Source of the DNA: Stenotrophomonas sp. WZN-1
GTDB taxonomy: Bacteria > Pseudomonadota > Gammaproteobacteria > Xanthomonadales > Xanthomonadaceae
Reading direction: 5' to 3'
Assembly: GCF_002192255.1 (NCBI RefSeq)
Contig: NZ_CP021768.1
Location: forward strand, 4,358,001 to 4,422,000
DNA: 64,000 nucleotides
Position numbers and translations under genes: made by a program. A model generated the notes under the pieces. It was not told the origin of the DNA, ran no database searches, and saw nothing but the letters and a program-made list of their open reading frames with translations. This document shows positions 41,315-49,196 of the stretch, one piece after another; within the stretch, counting starts at the first letter, position 1, and each line of letters begins with the position of its first letter.

Positions 41315-42280
41315 TCAGGCGCGATCGCCAAAATACTCGCGGCACCACTGCACCACAGGCGGCAGGCCTTCTTCGATCGGGGTCACCGCATCGAAGCCGA
41401 AAGCGTCATGTGCGCGTCGGGTATCAGCCATCGTGCGCACCATGTCGCCGGGCTGCATGGGCTTGTAGACCTTCTGCGCGGGGCGGCCGGCGGCCTGCTC
41501 GATCACGCTGATGAAGCGCTCCAGCTCGACCGGCGTGTGGTTGCCGAGGTTGAACACCCGGTGCGGCACGGGACCATCGGCCGGATGCGCGAGGGCGCCG
41601 AGGATACCCGACACGATGTCGGAAACATGTGTGAAGTCTCGCTGCATGTGGCCTTCGTTGAACACGTCGATCGGCCGCCCGGCCAGCACCGCACGCGAGA
41701 ACAACAGCGGTGCCATGTCCGGCCGGCCCCACGGGCCATACACGGTGAAGAAGCGCAGGCCGGTGGCATGCAGGCCGTACAGCTGCGCGTAGGTGTAGGC
41801 CATCAGCTCGTTGGCGGCCTTGGTCGCCGCGTACAGCGAGCGCGGCTGGTCCACGCGCTGGTCCTCGGAGAACGGCGGCGTGGCCGAATCGCCGTAGACC
41901 GAGCTGCTCGACGCATACACCAGGTGCTGCACGCCACGGTGGCGGCACAGCTCGAGCATGTTGACGAAGCCGACCAGGTTGCTGTCGACGTAGGCGTGCG
42001 GGTTTTCCAGCGAATAGCGCACGCCGGCCTGCGCGGCCAGGTGGATCACCGCGGTCGGCTGCACTTCGTCGAACAGCGCCGCCAGGCCCTCGCGATCGGT
42101 CAGGTCCAGCGTGCGCAGGTCCAGCGCCGGGCACAGCGCGGCCACGCGGTCGCGCTTGATCTGCGGATCGTAGTAGTCGTTGAAGTTGTCCAAGCCGACC
42201 ACGGCCTGGCCGGCCTCCAGCAGCGCGCGGGCGGTGTAGGCACCGATGAAGCCGGCAGCGCCGGTGAGCAGGATGGTCAT
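41315..42280 (-). CDS. NAD-dependent nucleotide-sugar epimerase (UDP-glucuronate 4-epimerase-like)
   Basis: A 321-residue extended short-chain dehydrogenase. NAD-binding motif GAAGFIG at residues 7-13; catalytic Ser-Ser/Tyr-Lys is SSSSVYG followed by YAATKAAN. The sequence fits the LspL/UDP-glucuronate epimerase group (VFNEGHMQRDFTHVSDIV). It would supply an epimerised UDP-sugar to surface glycans. It starts 45 bases from the SUFU gene, with a CAGGGGCCT/AGGCCCCTG inverted repeat (42283-42313) in the gap. Confidence 0.9.
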   Translation of the reverse strand: MTILLTGAAGFIGAYTARALLEAGQAVVGLDNFNDYYDPQIKRDRVAALCPALDLRTLDLTDREGLAALFDEVQPTAVIHLAAQAGVRYSLENPHAYVDSNLVGFVNMLELCRHRGVQHLVYASSSSVYGDSATPPFSEDQRVDQPRSLYAATKAANELMAYTYAQLYGLHATGLRFFTVYGPWGRPDMAPLLFSRAVLAGRPIDVFNEGHMQRDFTHVSDIVSGILGALAHPADGPVPHRVFNLGNHTPVELERFISVIEQAAGRPAQKVYKPMQPGDMVRTMADTRRAHDAFGFDAVTPIEEGLPPVVQWCREYFGDRA

Positions 42281-42325
42281 GACAGGGGCCTGGAAACGAA
42301 GGTCAGGCCCCTGATGTTACCGGTC

Positions 42326-43060
42326 TCAGAACAAACCGAAACGCTTCCTGGCCACGTTGGTACGGCCGGGTTCGATCACGTCCTGGATCTTCTTCGCATC
42401 GAAGCGGTCCAGCAGCGCCTCGGCGCCCTTCTTCAGCTTCAGGTCCATCTCTTCCGGATACAGCGGGACCAGGGACATGAAGCTGATGGTCTTGCCATCG
42501 TCCAGTTCCAGCGCGGCGAAGTCGTCCGGAGCAGTCACCGGCGGCAGAACGATGGCACCGTCGAAGCCGACGCCCGGCGCGTAGGGTTCGCTGGGATGGC
42601 CGTTGGGGATGGTGTGGCCGAAGCCCAGCCAGGTGTCGTACTCGTGCGGCAGCCGCGCCATGCCCTTCAGCAGTCGCACGGGCCAGTAGTTGCGCTCATC
42701 CTCGAAGGCCTCCTGCGAGATCGGCCAGTCAGCCGGCAGGGTCACCATCAGTTCCATGTAGCGCGGCACGTCCGCGTCCAGCTCGGCGGGCACGGTCATC
42801 GGCAGATCGCTCATGCCGGAGGTCACCAGCCGCACATGCGGGCAGTGGTCATTGGGAGGCACCACGTGCACGTCGATGTGCACCAGGTCGGAGATGATTT
42901 CGTGCAGGACCGTGGCGATCGGTCCGAGATGGCGCGCGATGTGGTCGCTGATCGCCTCGATATGCTGTTCTTCGCCGGTGGCGAGCACGAAGTCCTTTTC
43001 GCGCTGGTGCACCAGTATCTGGGTGCCGTCCGGGCTGACGTCCTCGTATTCGTTGCTCAT
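42326..43060 (-). CDS. Suppressor-of-fused (SUFU) domain protein
   Basis: A 244-residue soluble protein with the bacterial SUFU fold (PF05076). Conserved parts are IDVHVVPPNDHCPHVRLVTS, MTVPAELDADVPRYMELMV and a GHTIPNGHPSEPYAPG loop. Bacterial SUFU proteins have no Hedgehog link; several appear in immunity and toxin-related contexts, but no toxin gene is visible here. It lies between parB and the epimerase gene on the same strand. Confidence 0.86.
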   Translation of the reverse strand: MSNEYEDVSPDGTQILVHQREKDFVLATGEEQHIEAISDHIARHLGPIATVLHEIISDLVHIDVHVVPPNDHCPHVRLVTSGMSDLPMTVPAELDADVPRYMELMVTLPADWPISQEAFEDERNYWPVRLLKGMARLPHEYDTWLGFGHTIPNGHPSEPYAPGVGFDGAIVLPPVTAPDDFAALELDDGKTISFMSLVPLYPEEMDLKLKKGAEALLDRFDAKKIQDVIEPGRTNVARKRFGLF

Positions 43061-43155
43061 GTCCTGCTCCCTGATGAGGCCACGGCGCGCGCGGCGGTAC
43101 GTTCCCTGTCACCGGCGGGACCCGGCACGCCGCGTCCCCCGTCACCGCACCAGGC

Positions 43156-44079
43156 TCAGCCTTGGCGCGTGCGCAGCTTTTCCAGCACGCCGTCCAGGGT
43201 ATCCAGGTCGGTGTAGTGGATGATCAGCTTGCCCTTGCCGCCGCGACCATGGTTGATCGCCACCTTGGCCCCCAGGGCTTCGGACAGCTCGGTTTCCAGC
43301 GAGGCGATGTCGGCCTGCTGCACCTTCGGCGTGGCCACCGGGCGGTTGTTCGGCACCTTGCCGGCCGCAAAGGCCTGCGCACGACGCTCGACCTCGCGCA
43401 CCGACCAGCCTTCATCGGCCGCTTCCTGCGCCAGCTTGCCGGCCAGCTCGGGAGCCAGGGTCAGCAGCGCGCGGGCGTGGCCCATTTCCAGGCGGCGGGT
43501 TTCCAGCAGCAGGCGGATCGCCACCGGCAGCTCCAGCAGGCGCAGCAGGTTGGACACCGCCGCGCGCGAGCGGCCAACGGCCTCGGCGGCCTCGGCATGG
43601 GTCAGGGTGAACTCGCTGATCAGGCGCTGCAGCGCCTCGGCTTCTTCCAGCGGGTTGAGGTCTTCGCGCTGGATGTTCTCGATCAGCGCCATCGCGATGA
43701 CGGTGCGGTCTTCCAGCTCGCGCACCACCACCGGCACTTCGTCCAGGCCGGCCAGCTGCGAGGCGCGCCAGCGGCGCTCACCGGCGACGATTTCGTAGTT
43801 GCCCGCCGGCAGCTGGCGCACCAGGATCGGCTGGATCACGCCCTGCGACTTGATCGAGTCGGCCAGCTCGGAGAGCTTGCCCTCGTCCATCTCGCGACGT
43901 GGCTGGTACTTGCCCGGCTGCAGCTGGCCCACGGCCAGCTTGCGCAGCACTTCACCCGGCAGCGGTTCGATCACCGCGGTGGTGGCCTGCACCTGGCTGA
44001 CCGCCCCCTTGGGACCGAGCAGGGCATCCAGGCCACGGCCGAGGCCTCGCTTCTTGGCTGCCGGCTTGCTGCTGGTCAT
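43156..44079 (-). CDS. parB: Chromosome partitioning protein ParB
   Basis: A 307-residue centromere-binding CTPase. N-terminal basic tail (KKRGLGRGLDALLG), then the ParB/Srx box GERRWRAS in the CTP-binding domain, and a helix-turn-helix, HAEAAEAVGRSRAAVSNLL. The C-terminus has the dimerisation region. The ATG at 44079 overlaps the parA stop by one base. With ParA it segregates the chromosome origin via parS sites. I found no parS 16-mer in this window, so those lie elsewhere. Confidence 0.96.
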   Translation of the reverse strand: MTSSKPAAKKRGLGRGLDALLGPKGAVSQVQATTAVIEPLPGEVLRKLAVGQLQPGKYQPRREMDEGKLSELADSIKSQGVIQPILVRQLPAGNYEIVAGERRWRASQLAGLDEVPVVVRELEDRTVIAMALIENIQREDLNPLEEAEALQRLISEFTLTHAEAAEAVGRSRAAVSNLLRLLELPVAIRLLLETRRLEMGHARALLTLAPELAGKLAQEAADEGWSVREVERRAQAFAAGKVPNNRPVATPKVQQADIASLETELSEALGAKVAINHGRGGKGKLIIHYTDLDTLDGVLEKLRTRQG

Positions 44080-44876
44080 CAGACGGTCTCCACGGCCTTG
44101 GTGGCCTTGTTGCGTTCGTTGTTGCGGCGGATGATCTCGCCGGCCAGGCCCAGGTAGGCCACGCCACCGCGCGAGGCGCGGTCGTAGCCGACGATGCTCT
44201 GGCCATGGCTGGGCGCCTCGGCCAGGCGCACGTTGCGCGGCACGATGGTGCGGAACACGCGGTCGCCGAAGTGCTCGGTGAGCTCGGCCGAGACCGCGTT
44301 GGCCAGGTTGTTGCGCACGTCGAACATGGTGCGCAGCACGCCTTCGATCTCCAGCGCCGGGTTCAGGCTGGTGCGTAGCGCCTCGATGGTTTCCACCAGC
44401 GCGCTCAGGCCTTCCAGCGCGTAGTACTCGCACTGCATCGGCACGATCACCGAGTCGGCGGCGGCCAGCGCGTTGAGCGTCAGCAGCGACAGCGCCGGCG
44501 GGCAGTCGATCAGGATGTAGTCGTACTCGTCGCGGATCGGCGCCAGCGCGCGCTTCAGGCGCTGCTCGCGCTCGCTCTGCCCCATCAACTGGATCTCGGC
44601 GGCGGTCAGGTCGATGTTGCCGGGCAGCAGGTCGTAGCCCTCTGCAGTCTGCACGCGCACATCGGCGGCGCTGTTCTCGCCGAGCAGCAGGTCACAGGTG
44701 GAGGCGGCCAGCTCTCGTTTGTCCACGCCACTGCCCATGGTCGCGTTGCCCTGCGAATCCAGGTCGACCAACAGCACGCGCTTGGGTGCGTTGGCCAGGG
44801 AAGCGGCCAGGTTGACGGCGGTCGTGGTCTTGCCGACGCCACCCTTCTGGTTGGCGATGGCGATGATGCGGGCCAT
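44079..44876 (-). CDS. parA: Chromosome partitioning ATPase ParA (Soj)
   Basis: A 265-residue deviant-Walker P-loop ATPase. The N-terminal motif KGGVGKTT (residues 11-18) carries the signature lysine, and LLVDLDSQGNAT and ILIDCPPALS complete the site. The short N-terminus (no HTH) marks the chromosomal rather than the plasmid type. The ATG at 44876 is chosen. It is followed by parB and preceded by rsmG, the usual chromosomal order. Confidence 0.97.
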   Translation of the reverse strand: MARIIAIANQKGGVGKTTTAVNLAASLANAPKRVLLVDLDSQGNATMGSGVDKRELAASTCDLLLGENSAADVRVQTAEGYDLLPGNIDLTAAEIQLMGQSEREQRLKRALAPIRDEYDYILIDCPPALSLLTLNALAAADSVIVPMQCEYYALEGLSALVETIEALRTSLNPALEIEGVLRTMFDVRNNLANAVSAELTEHFGDRVFRTIVPRNVRLAEAPSHGQSIVGYDRASRGGVAYLGLAGEIIRRNNERNKATKAVETV

Positions 44877-44988
44877 GCGGGTGTGCCTCGTCGACGTGTG
44901 CTGGGACCGGTCATTATGCGTACAACCGGCCCCTTGCGGAAATCGTGGATCGCCAACCCGTTGTTCCACAAGGGGCTGGCGGCGGGAA

Positions 44989-45627
44989 TCAGGGGCCTGT
45001 AACAGTGACCAGGTGGCGTTCGCCGGCCAGGCCGGGCACGCTCAACGGGGTCACCTCACGTACCTGCCAGCCAGCCGGCAGCTCCGCGATCTCTTCATGC
45101 GGGTAGACGCCCTTCATGGCCAGCAGCACGCCGCCGGGGCGCAGCAGGTGGCCACCGACGCGGACGATGCCGGCCAGGGTGTCCATCGCGCGCGCGGTCA
45201 GCTGGTCATAGTGGCCGGCCTCGTCCAGCGCCTCGGCGCGCGATTCGGCCACGCGGGCGTTACCCAGGCCGAGCTGGCGCACGGCCTCGCGCATGAAGCG
45301 CGCCTTCTTGCCGTTGCTCTCGACCAGGGTGACCTGCAGGCCCGGGCAGGCGATCGCCAGCGGGATGCCGGGCAAGCCGGGGCCGGTACCGAGGTCGGCC
45401 AGGCTGCCATCGGCCACGAACGGCTGCATCGCCAGCGAGTCGAGCAGGTGGCGGGTGACCATCTCCTGCGGATCGCGGATGGCGGTGAGGTTGTAGGTGC
45501 CGTTCCAGCGGTGCAGCAGGGCCAGGTAGCGCAGCAGCGGCGGCGCCAGCGCGGCGTCCAGGCCCATGCTGGCCAGGCCCTGTTCCAGCGTGGCAGCCAC
45601 GCTGGCGGGAAGTGGGTGTTCGCTCAT
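44989..45627 (-). CDS. rsmG: 16S rRNA (guanine527-N7)-methyltransferase RsmG
   Basis: A 212-residue SAM-dependent methyltransferase for G527 of 16S rRNA. The SAM motif is [17 protein letters not shown] (about residue 78 on), with [12 protein letters not shown] before it and [14 protein letters not shown] after it as family blocks. Loss of this enzyme is known to give low-level streptomycin resistance in other bacteria. It precedes parA and parB on the same strand, a common order, although mnmG is not seen here. Confidence 0.96.
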   Translation of the reverse strand: MSEHPLPASVAATLEQGLASMGLDAALAPPLLRYLALLHRWNGTYNLTAIRDPQEMVTRHLLDSLAMQPFVADGSLADLGTGPGLPGIPLAIACPGLQVTLVESNGKKARFMREAVRQLGLGNARVAESRAEALDEAGHYDQLTARAMDTLAGIVRVGGHLLRPGGVLLAMKGVYPHEEIAELPAGWQVREVTPLSVPGLAGERHLVTVTGP

Positions 45628-45666
45628 GCCGACATTATCGCCGGTTTTGCGCGCTGATTCCCCGCT

Positions 45667-46266
45667 TCAGTGCGGATACCAGGCCAATGCCGCACGGAAC
45701 TGGCCGGTGGCCTGCCATTCGTGCAGGTGCCAGCGCGTGGCCTCGCCCAGTTCCGGGTCGCACCAGCGCAGGTGCAGGGCGCCATCGGCCCCCGGTGCCA
45801 GCTGCAGGCGGTGCAGGCCGAACGAGATGCCCTGCCCGTGCGCCTTCAGGATGGCCTCCTTGATGCACCACACACGGAAGAACCAGTGCTCGCGCCCGGC
45901 CTCGTCCAGGCTTTCCAGCCAGGCTACTTCCTCGGGGTGGAAGAAGCGCTGCACGATCTCCAGCAGGCGCGCACGCGGCCTCAGCAGCTCCAGGTCGACG
46001 CCCAGCCGCACGCCCTCGCCCAGCGCCACCAGCAGCACCTCGCCGCTGTGGCTCCAGCCGGTGCCGTAGTGGGCCAGCGCGCCGCTCAGCTCCGGCCGGC
46101 CCTTGTCATCACGGACCAGTGGCAGCGTCTCCGGGTCGACGCCCAGCGCCTGCGCCAGCACCTGCCGCGCCTGCGGTTCGCCGCGGTGGCCCGGCACATG
46201 CGGGCGTCGCCAGACCGTCACCGGACCGAAGCGCCACGGGCCGTCGAGGGTGGCTGGCAGGCTCAT
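45667..46266 (-). CDS. 4'-phosphopantetheinyl transferase superfamily protein
   Basis: A 199-residue Sfp/AcpT-like transferase that moves phosphopantetheine from CoA to an ACP Ser. The two family motifs are GVDLELLRPR and WCIKEAILKAHGQGIS (the W-x-x-KE-x-x-x-K motif), which bind Mg and CoA. The start is given as the ATG at 46266; a start at 46293 is also possible. It is not next to any ACP gene in this window apart from the aryl-polyene cluster about 43 kb away, so its client may be those ACPs or fatty-acid ACP. Confidence 0.87.
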   Translation of the reverse strand: MSLPATLDGPWRFGPVTVWRRPHVPGHRGEPQARQVLAQALGVDPETLPLVRDDKGRPELSGALAHYGTGWSHSGEVLLVALGEGVRLGVDLELLRPRARLLEIVQRFFHPEEVAWLESLDEAGREHWFFRVWCIKEAILKAHGQGISFGLHRLQLAPGADGALHLRWCDPELGEATRWHLHEWQATGQFRAALAWYPH

Positions 46267-46350
46267 CCGCACGCGCCCATCACGCAATTCCACGACGGGT
46301 TCACGGCCGTGCGCGTCAACTGGTCACAGTTCCCCACCGGAGGTTCGATC

Positions 46351-46602
46351 ATGGGCATCATCATCTGGCTGATCGTCGGCGGCATCGTAGGCTGGCTGGC
46401 CAGCATCATCATGAAGCGCGATGCGCAACAGGGCATCATCCTCAACATCGTGGTCGGCATCGTCGGCGCGCTGATTTCCGGCTGGCTGTTCGGCGGCGGC
46501 ATTAACGAAGCGATCACCATCCGCACGTTCCTGTTCTCGCTGATCGGTGCGGTGATCCTGCTGGCGATCGTCAACCTGTTCACCCGCAAGAGCATACGGT
46601 GA
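46351..46602 (+). CDS. GlsB/YeaQ/YmgE-family small membrane protein
   Basis: An 83-residue protein with three hydrophobic helices: MGIIIWLIVGGIVGWLASII, then IILNIVVGIVGALISGWLF, then FLFSLIGAVILLAIVNLF. The GIVGWLASI and GIVGALISGWLF repeats are the transglycosylase-associated (YeaQ/YmgE) pattern. The ATG at 46351 has GGAGG upstream. Family members are often induced by envelope or stationary-phase stress; the function is unknown. Confidence 0.9.
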   Translation: MGIIIWLIVGGIVGWLASIIMKRDAQQGIILNIVVGIVGALISGWLFGGGINEAITIRTFLFSLIGAVILLAIVNLFTRKSIR

Positions 46603-46609
46603 TCTGAGG

Positions 46610-46678
46610 GGTAGCGCCGGGCCATGCCCGGCGTCTCCCAGCCGCCGCTGTGGTCGCCGGGCATGGCCCGGCGCTACC
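46610..46678. repeat. SMAG-type REP dimer
   Basis: GGTAGCGCCGGGCCATGCCC and the inverted GCCGGGCATGGCCCGGCGCT, with GTAG feet at the outer ends. It lies between the YeaQ gene and the convergent xthA gene. Confidence 0.87.
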
Positions 46679-47446
46679 TCAACCCAACTGCACCCATGCC
46701 GGCGCGTGGTCGCTCGGTCGTTCCCAGGTGCGCGGCTCGCGGTCGATGCCCGAGGCCACCGCACTGCCCTTCAGCGCGTCGGAGACCAGGGTCAGGTCGA
46801 TGCGCAGGCCCAGGTTGCGGCGGAAGCCCGCCGCACGGTAATCCCACCAGCTGAAGGTGCCCGCCTCGTCATTGTGCAGGCGGAAGCCATCGTGCAGGCC
46901 CAGCTGCAGCAGCTTGTTCAATGCACCGCGCTCGGCGGTGGAGGTCAGGATGTGGTTTTCGTTCCACACCTCCGGGTCGTGCACATCGCGCGCGTCCGGG
47001 GCGATGTTGAAATCGCCCATCACGATCAGCTTCGGATGCCGCTGCATTTCTTCGGCGATCCAGGCATGCACCGCCTCCAGCCAGCGGAGTTTGTACTCGT
47101 ACTTGTCGGTGCCGATGTCCTGGCCGTTGACCACGTACAGGTTGATCACCCGCAGGTCGCCGAAGGTACCGGCGATGACGCGCCTCTGCTCGTCCTCGAA
47201 GCCGGGAATGCCGATCTGCACGTCCTGCGCCGGCTCACGCGACAGCAGCGCCACGCCGTTGTAGGTCTTCTGGCCGGCGAACACGCTGCGGTAGCCCGCG
47301 GCGATCAGCGCCGAATCGGGGAACTTGTGGTCCTCCAGCTTGGTTTCCTGGATACCGACGATGTCCGGGCCGAACTCTTTGAGCCACTGCTCCAGGTGCG
47401 GCAGGCGGACATTGAGCGAATTGACGTTCCACGAGGCGATCTTCAT
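46679..47446 (-). CDS. xthA: Exodeoxyribonuclease III
   Basis: A 255-residue AP endonuclease/3' exonuclease for base-excision repair. Active-site blocks: SWNVNS with Asn7, IQETK with Glu34, GDFNIAP and the C-terminal PSDHAPAWVQL with the catalytic His. Length is typical (268 in E. coli). It is alone on the minus strand, between two SMAG clusters. Confidence 0.95.
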   Translation of the reverse strand: MKIASWNVNSLNVRLPHLEQWLKEFGPDIVGIQETKLEDHKFPDSALIAAGYRSVFAGQKTYNGVALLSREPAQDVQIGIPGFEDEQRRVIAGTFGDLRVINLYVVNGQDIGTDKYEYKLRWLEAVHAWIAEEMQRHPKLIVMGDFNIAPDARDVHDPEVWNENHILTSTAERGALNKLLQLGLHDGFRLHNDEAGTFSWWDYRAAGFRRNLGLRIDLTLVSDALKGSAVASGIDREPRTWERPSDHAPAWVQLG

Positions 47447-47490
47447 GGGGGCATTCTACCCGGGCGGGCCTTGATGGGCTCCCATATAAC

Positions 47491-47580
47491 CTGGTGGACG
47501 CCAACCCTGGTTGGCGCCGGCAATCACCGTGTGCCAACCAAGGTTGGCACCCACCAGGTAGTGCCGGCCGCTGGCCGGCA
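47491..47580. repeat. SMAG-type REP cluster of three units
   Basis: CTGGTGGACGCCAACCCTGG, then an inverted GTGCCAACCAAGGTTGGCAC ending CCACCAG, then GTAGTGCCGGCCGCTGGCCG. The outer CTGGTGG/CCACCAG of the first two units are complementary. Confidence 0.83.
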
Positions 47581-47601
47581 ACCCCATTACCCCCACCGGC
47601 G

Positions 47602-49011
47602 TTACCGCACCAAGAACCGTAACAACCCCGCAATCTTCGAATACGGCGGCCGCAGCCGGTCACTGGCCGCCCAGCGCGACTGCCACAGCACCGGCAGCCG
47701 CTTGCTCATCGCATCGAACCCGGCCCGGCCATGGTACGCACCCATGCCGCTGGCCCCTACCCCGCCAAACGGCAGGCCTTCGGCGGCGAAGTGCAGCAGC
47801 GCGTCGTTGACCGTCACTCCGCCGGCCACCACCTGGCCGAGGATGCGCTCCACCGCCGCCGTGTCGTGGCTGAAGGGATACAGCGCCAGCGGCCGGTCGC
47901 GGGACAGCACGTCGGCCAGCGCGCCGTCCAGGTCCGGGTAGGCGCGCACCGGCAGGATCGGCCCGAAGATCTCCTCGCGCATGAGGTCCAGGTCGTCCGG
48001 CGGGTCCAGCACCACGGTCGGCACCAGCAGCCGCTCACGATCAGCGCGCGCATCGTCCACCTGAGCCAGCGGAATCACCGGCACGCCGCGTTCGCGCGCC
48101 TGCGCCAGATAGCCCTGCAGGCGCCGGTACTGGCCCTCGTTGATGATGCGGGTGTAGTCGTCGGCATCGCTGAAGTCGCCATAGCGCTCGCGTACCTGCT
48201 GCTGCAGCGCCTGCACGAACTCGCGCTGGCGCACCGTATCGATCAGCACGTAATCCGGCGCGATGCAGGTCTGCCCGGCGTTGAACCATTTGCCAGTGGC
48301 CAGCCGCGCGGCGGCTTTGTCCAGTGGGAAATCGCGGCAGACGATGGCCGGCGACTTGCCGCCCAGTTCCAGCGTGACCGGCACCAGATGCTCGGCGGCG
48401 GCGGCCATCACCTTGCGGCCAACGGCCGTCGAGCCGGTGAACAGCAGATGGTCCAGCGGCAGCGACGACACCGCCGCGGCCACATCCGCCCCACCCTGCA
48501 CCACCGCCACCCGATCGGGCGGGAACACACTGGCCAGCAGATCGGCCAGGAACGCGCTGGTGCGCGGCGTGTGTTCCGAAGGCTTGAGCAGCACGTGGTT
48601 TCCGGCGGCGATGGCGGTAGCCAAAGGCACCAGTGCCAGCGTGACCGGGTAGTTCCAGGGCGAGATCACCCCGACCACCCCCAGCGGCGTCGGCCGCAGC
48701 TGCGCGCGCGCCGGCCACAGCCGCCAGCCGGCACCGACCCGCTGCGGCTTCGACCAGCGCCGCAGGTGGCGGCGCAGGTGGTCGATGGCCGACAGCACGC
48801 TCATGCCATCGGCCAGCTTCGATTCGGTGTGGGCGCGGTGGCCGAAGTCCTCGGCGATGGCCTCGGCCATTTCGTCCAGGCGCGGCTTCAGCGCCTCGCG
48901 CAGACGGCGCAGGTCAGCTTCGCGCTGGTCGAGCGAGGGGCGCTGCGCCTGCCAGGTGCTGCGCAGGGTGTGCAGGATGGCGGGGAGGCCGGCCGGAGTG
49001 AGGATGGTCAT
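47602..49011 (-). CDS. Aldehyde dehydrogenase, coniferyl-aldehyde type
   Basis: A 469-residue NAD(P)-dependent aldehyde dehydrogenase. The catalytic Glu lies in VTLELGGKSPAIV and the catalytic Cys in GQTCIAPDYVL. NAD-binding blocks include GVISPWNYPV and FTGSTAVGRKVM. The overall sequence suits the coniferyl-aldehyde dehydrogenase group, which oxidises aromatic or long-chain aldehydes; that specificity is inferred. The ATG at 49011 (MTILTPAGLPA) is chosen. Confidence 0.88.
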   Translation of the reverse strand: MTILTPAGLPAILHTLRSTWQAQRPSLDQREADLRRLREALKPRLDEMAEAIAEDFGHRAHTESKLADGMSVLSAIDHLRRHLRRWSKPQRVGAGWRLWPARAQLRPTPLGVVGVISPWNYPVTLALVPLATAIAAGNHVLLKPSEHTPRTSAFLADLLASVFPPDRVAVVQGGADVAAAVSSLPLDHLLFTGSTAVGRKVMAAAAEHLVPVTLELGGKSPAIVCRDFPLDKAAARLATGKWFNAGQTCIAPDYVLIDTVRQREFVQALQQQVRERYGDFSDADDYTRIINEGQYRRLQGYLAQARERGVPVIPLAQVDDARADRERLLVPTVVLDPPDDLDLMREEIFGPILPVRAYPDLDGALADVLSRDRPLALYPFSHDTAAVERILGQVVAGGVTVNDALLHFAAEGLPFGGVGASGMGAYHGRAGFDAMSKRLPVLWQSRWAASDRLRPPYSKIAGLLRFLVR

Positions 49012-49045
49012 GGGCCGACTATACGGGGTGCTGCGCAACGCAATG

Positions 49046-49124
49046 GTAGTGCCGGCCGCTGGCCGGCAGCCCCATGGAACTCCGGCAGACATCGTGCATT
49101 TGCCGGCCAGCGGCCGGCACTACC
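49046..49124. repeat. SMAG-type REP dimer
   Basis: GTAGTGCCGGCCGCTGGCCG and the inverted GCCGGCCAGCGGCCGGCACT, each with a GTAG/CTAC foot, bracket about 30 bases of unique sequence. It lies upstream of the aldehyde dehydrogenase gene. Confidence 0.85.
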
Positions 49125-49127
49125 GAA

Positions 49128-49156
49128 CAAAAAGGCCGCGGTCTGCACCGCGGCCC
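49128..49156 (-). terminator. Rho-independent terminator of the MHS transporter gene
   Basis: On the minus strand GGCCGCGGT, a short loop, ACCGCGGCC, then TTTTTG. It lies about 40 bases after the transporter stop. Confidence 0.88.
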
Positions 49157-49169
49157 CTGAAACCCGGCG

Positions 49170-49192
49170 GATGCCGACCGTTGGTCGGCACG
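49170..49192. repeat. SMAG-type REP monomer (variant foot)
   Basis: ATGCCGACCGTTGGTCGGCA lies between the transporter stop codon and its terminator. The core matches other units but no clear GTAG foot is present. Confidence 0.6.
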
Positions 49193-49196
49193 CCGG

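Noticed and set aside
43156-46266. parS site near parAB
   Set aside because: I found no 16-base match to the TGTTNCACGTGAAACA consensus in the window.
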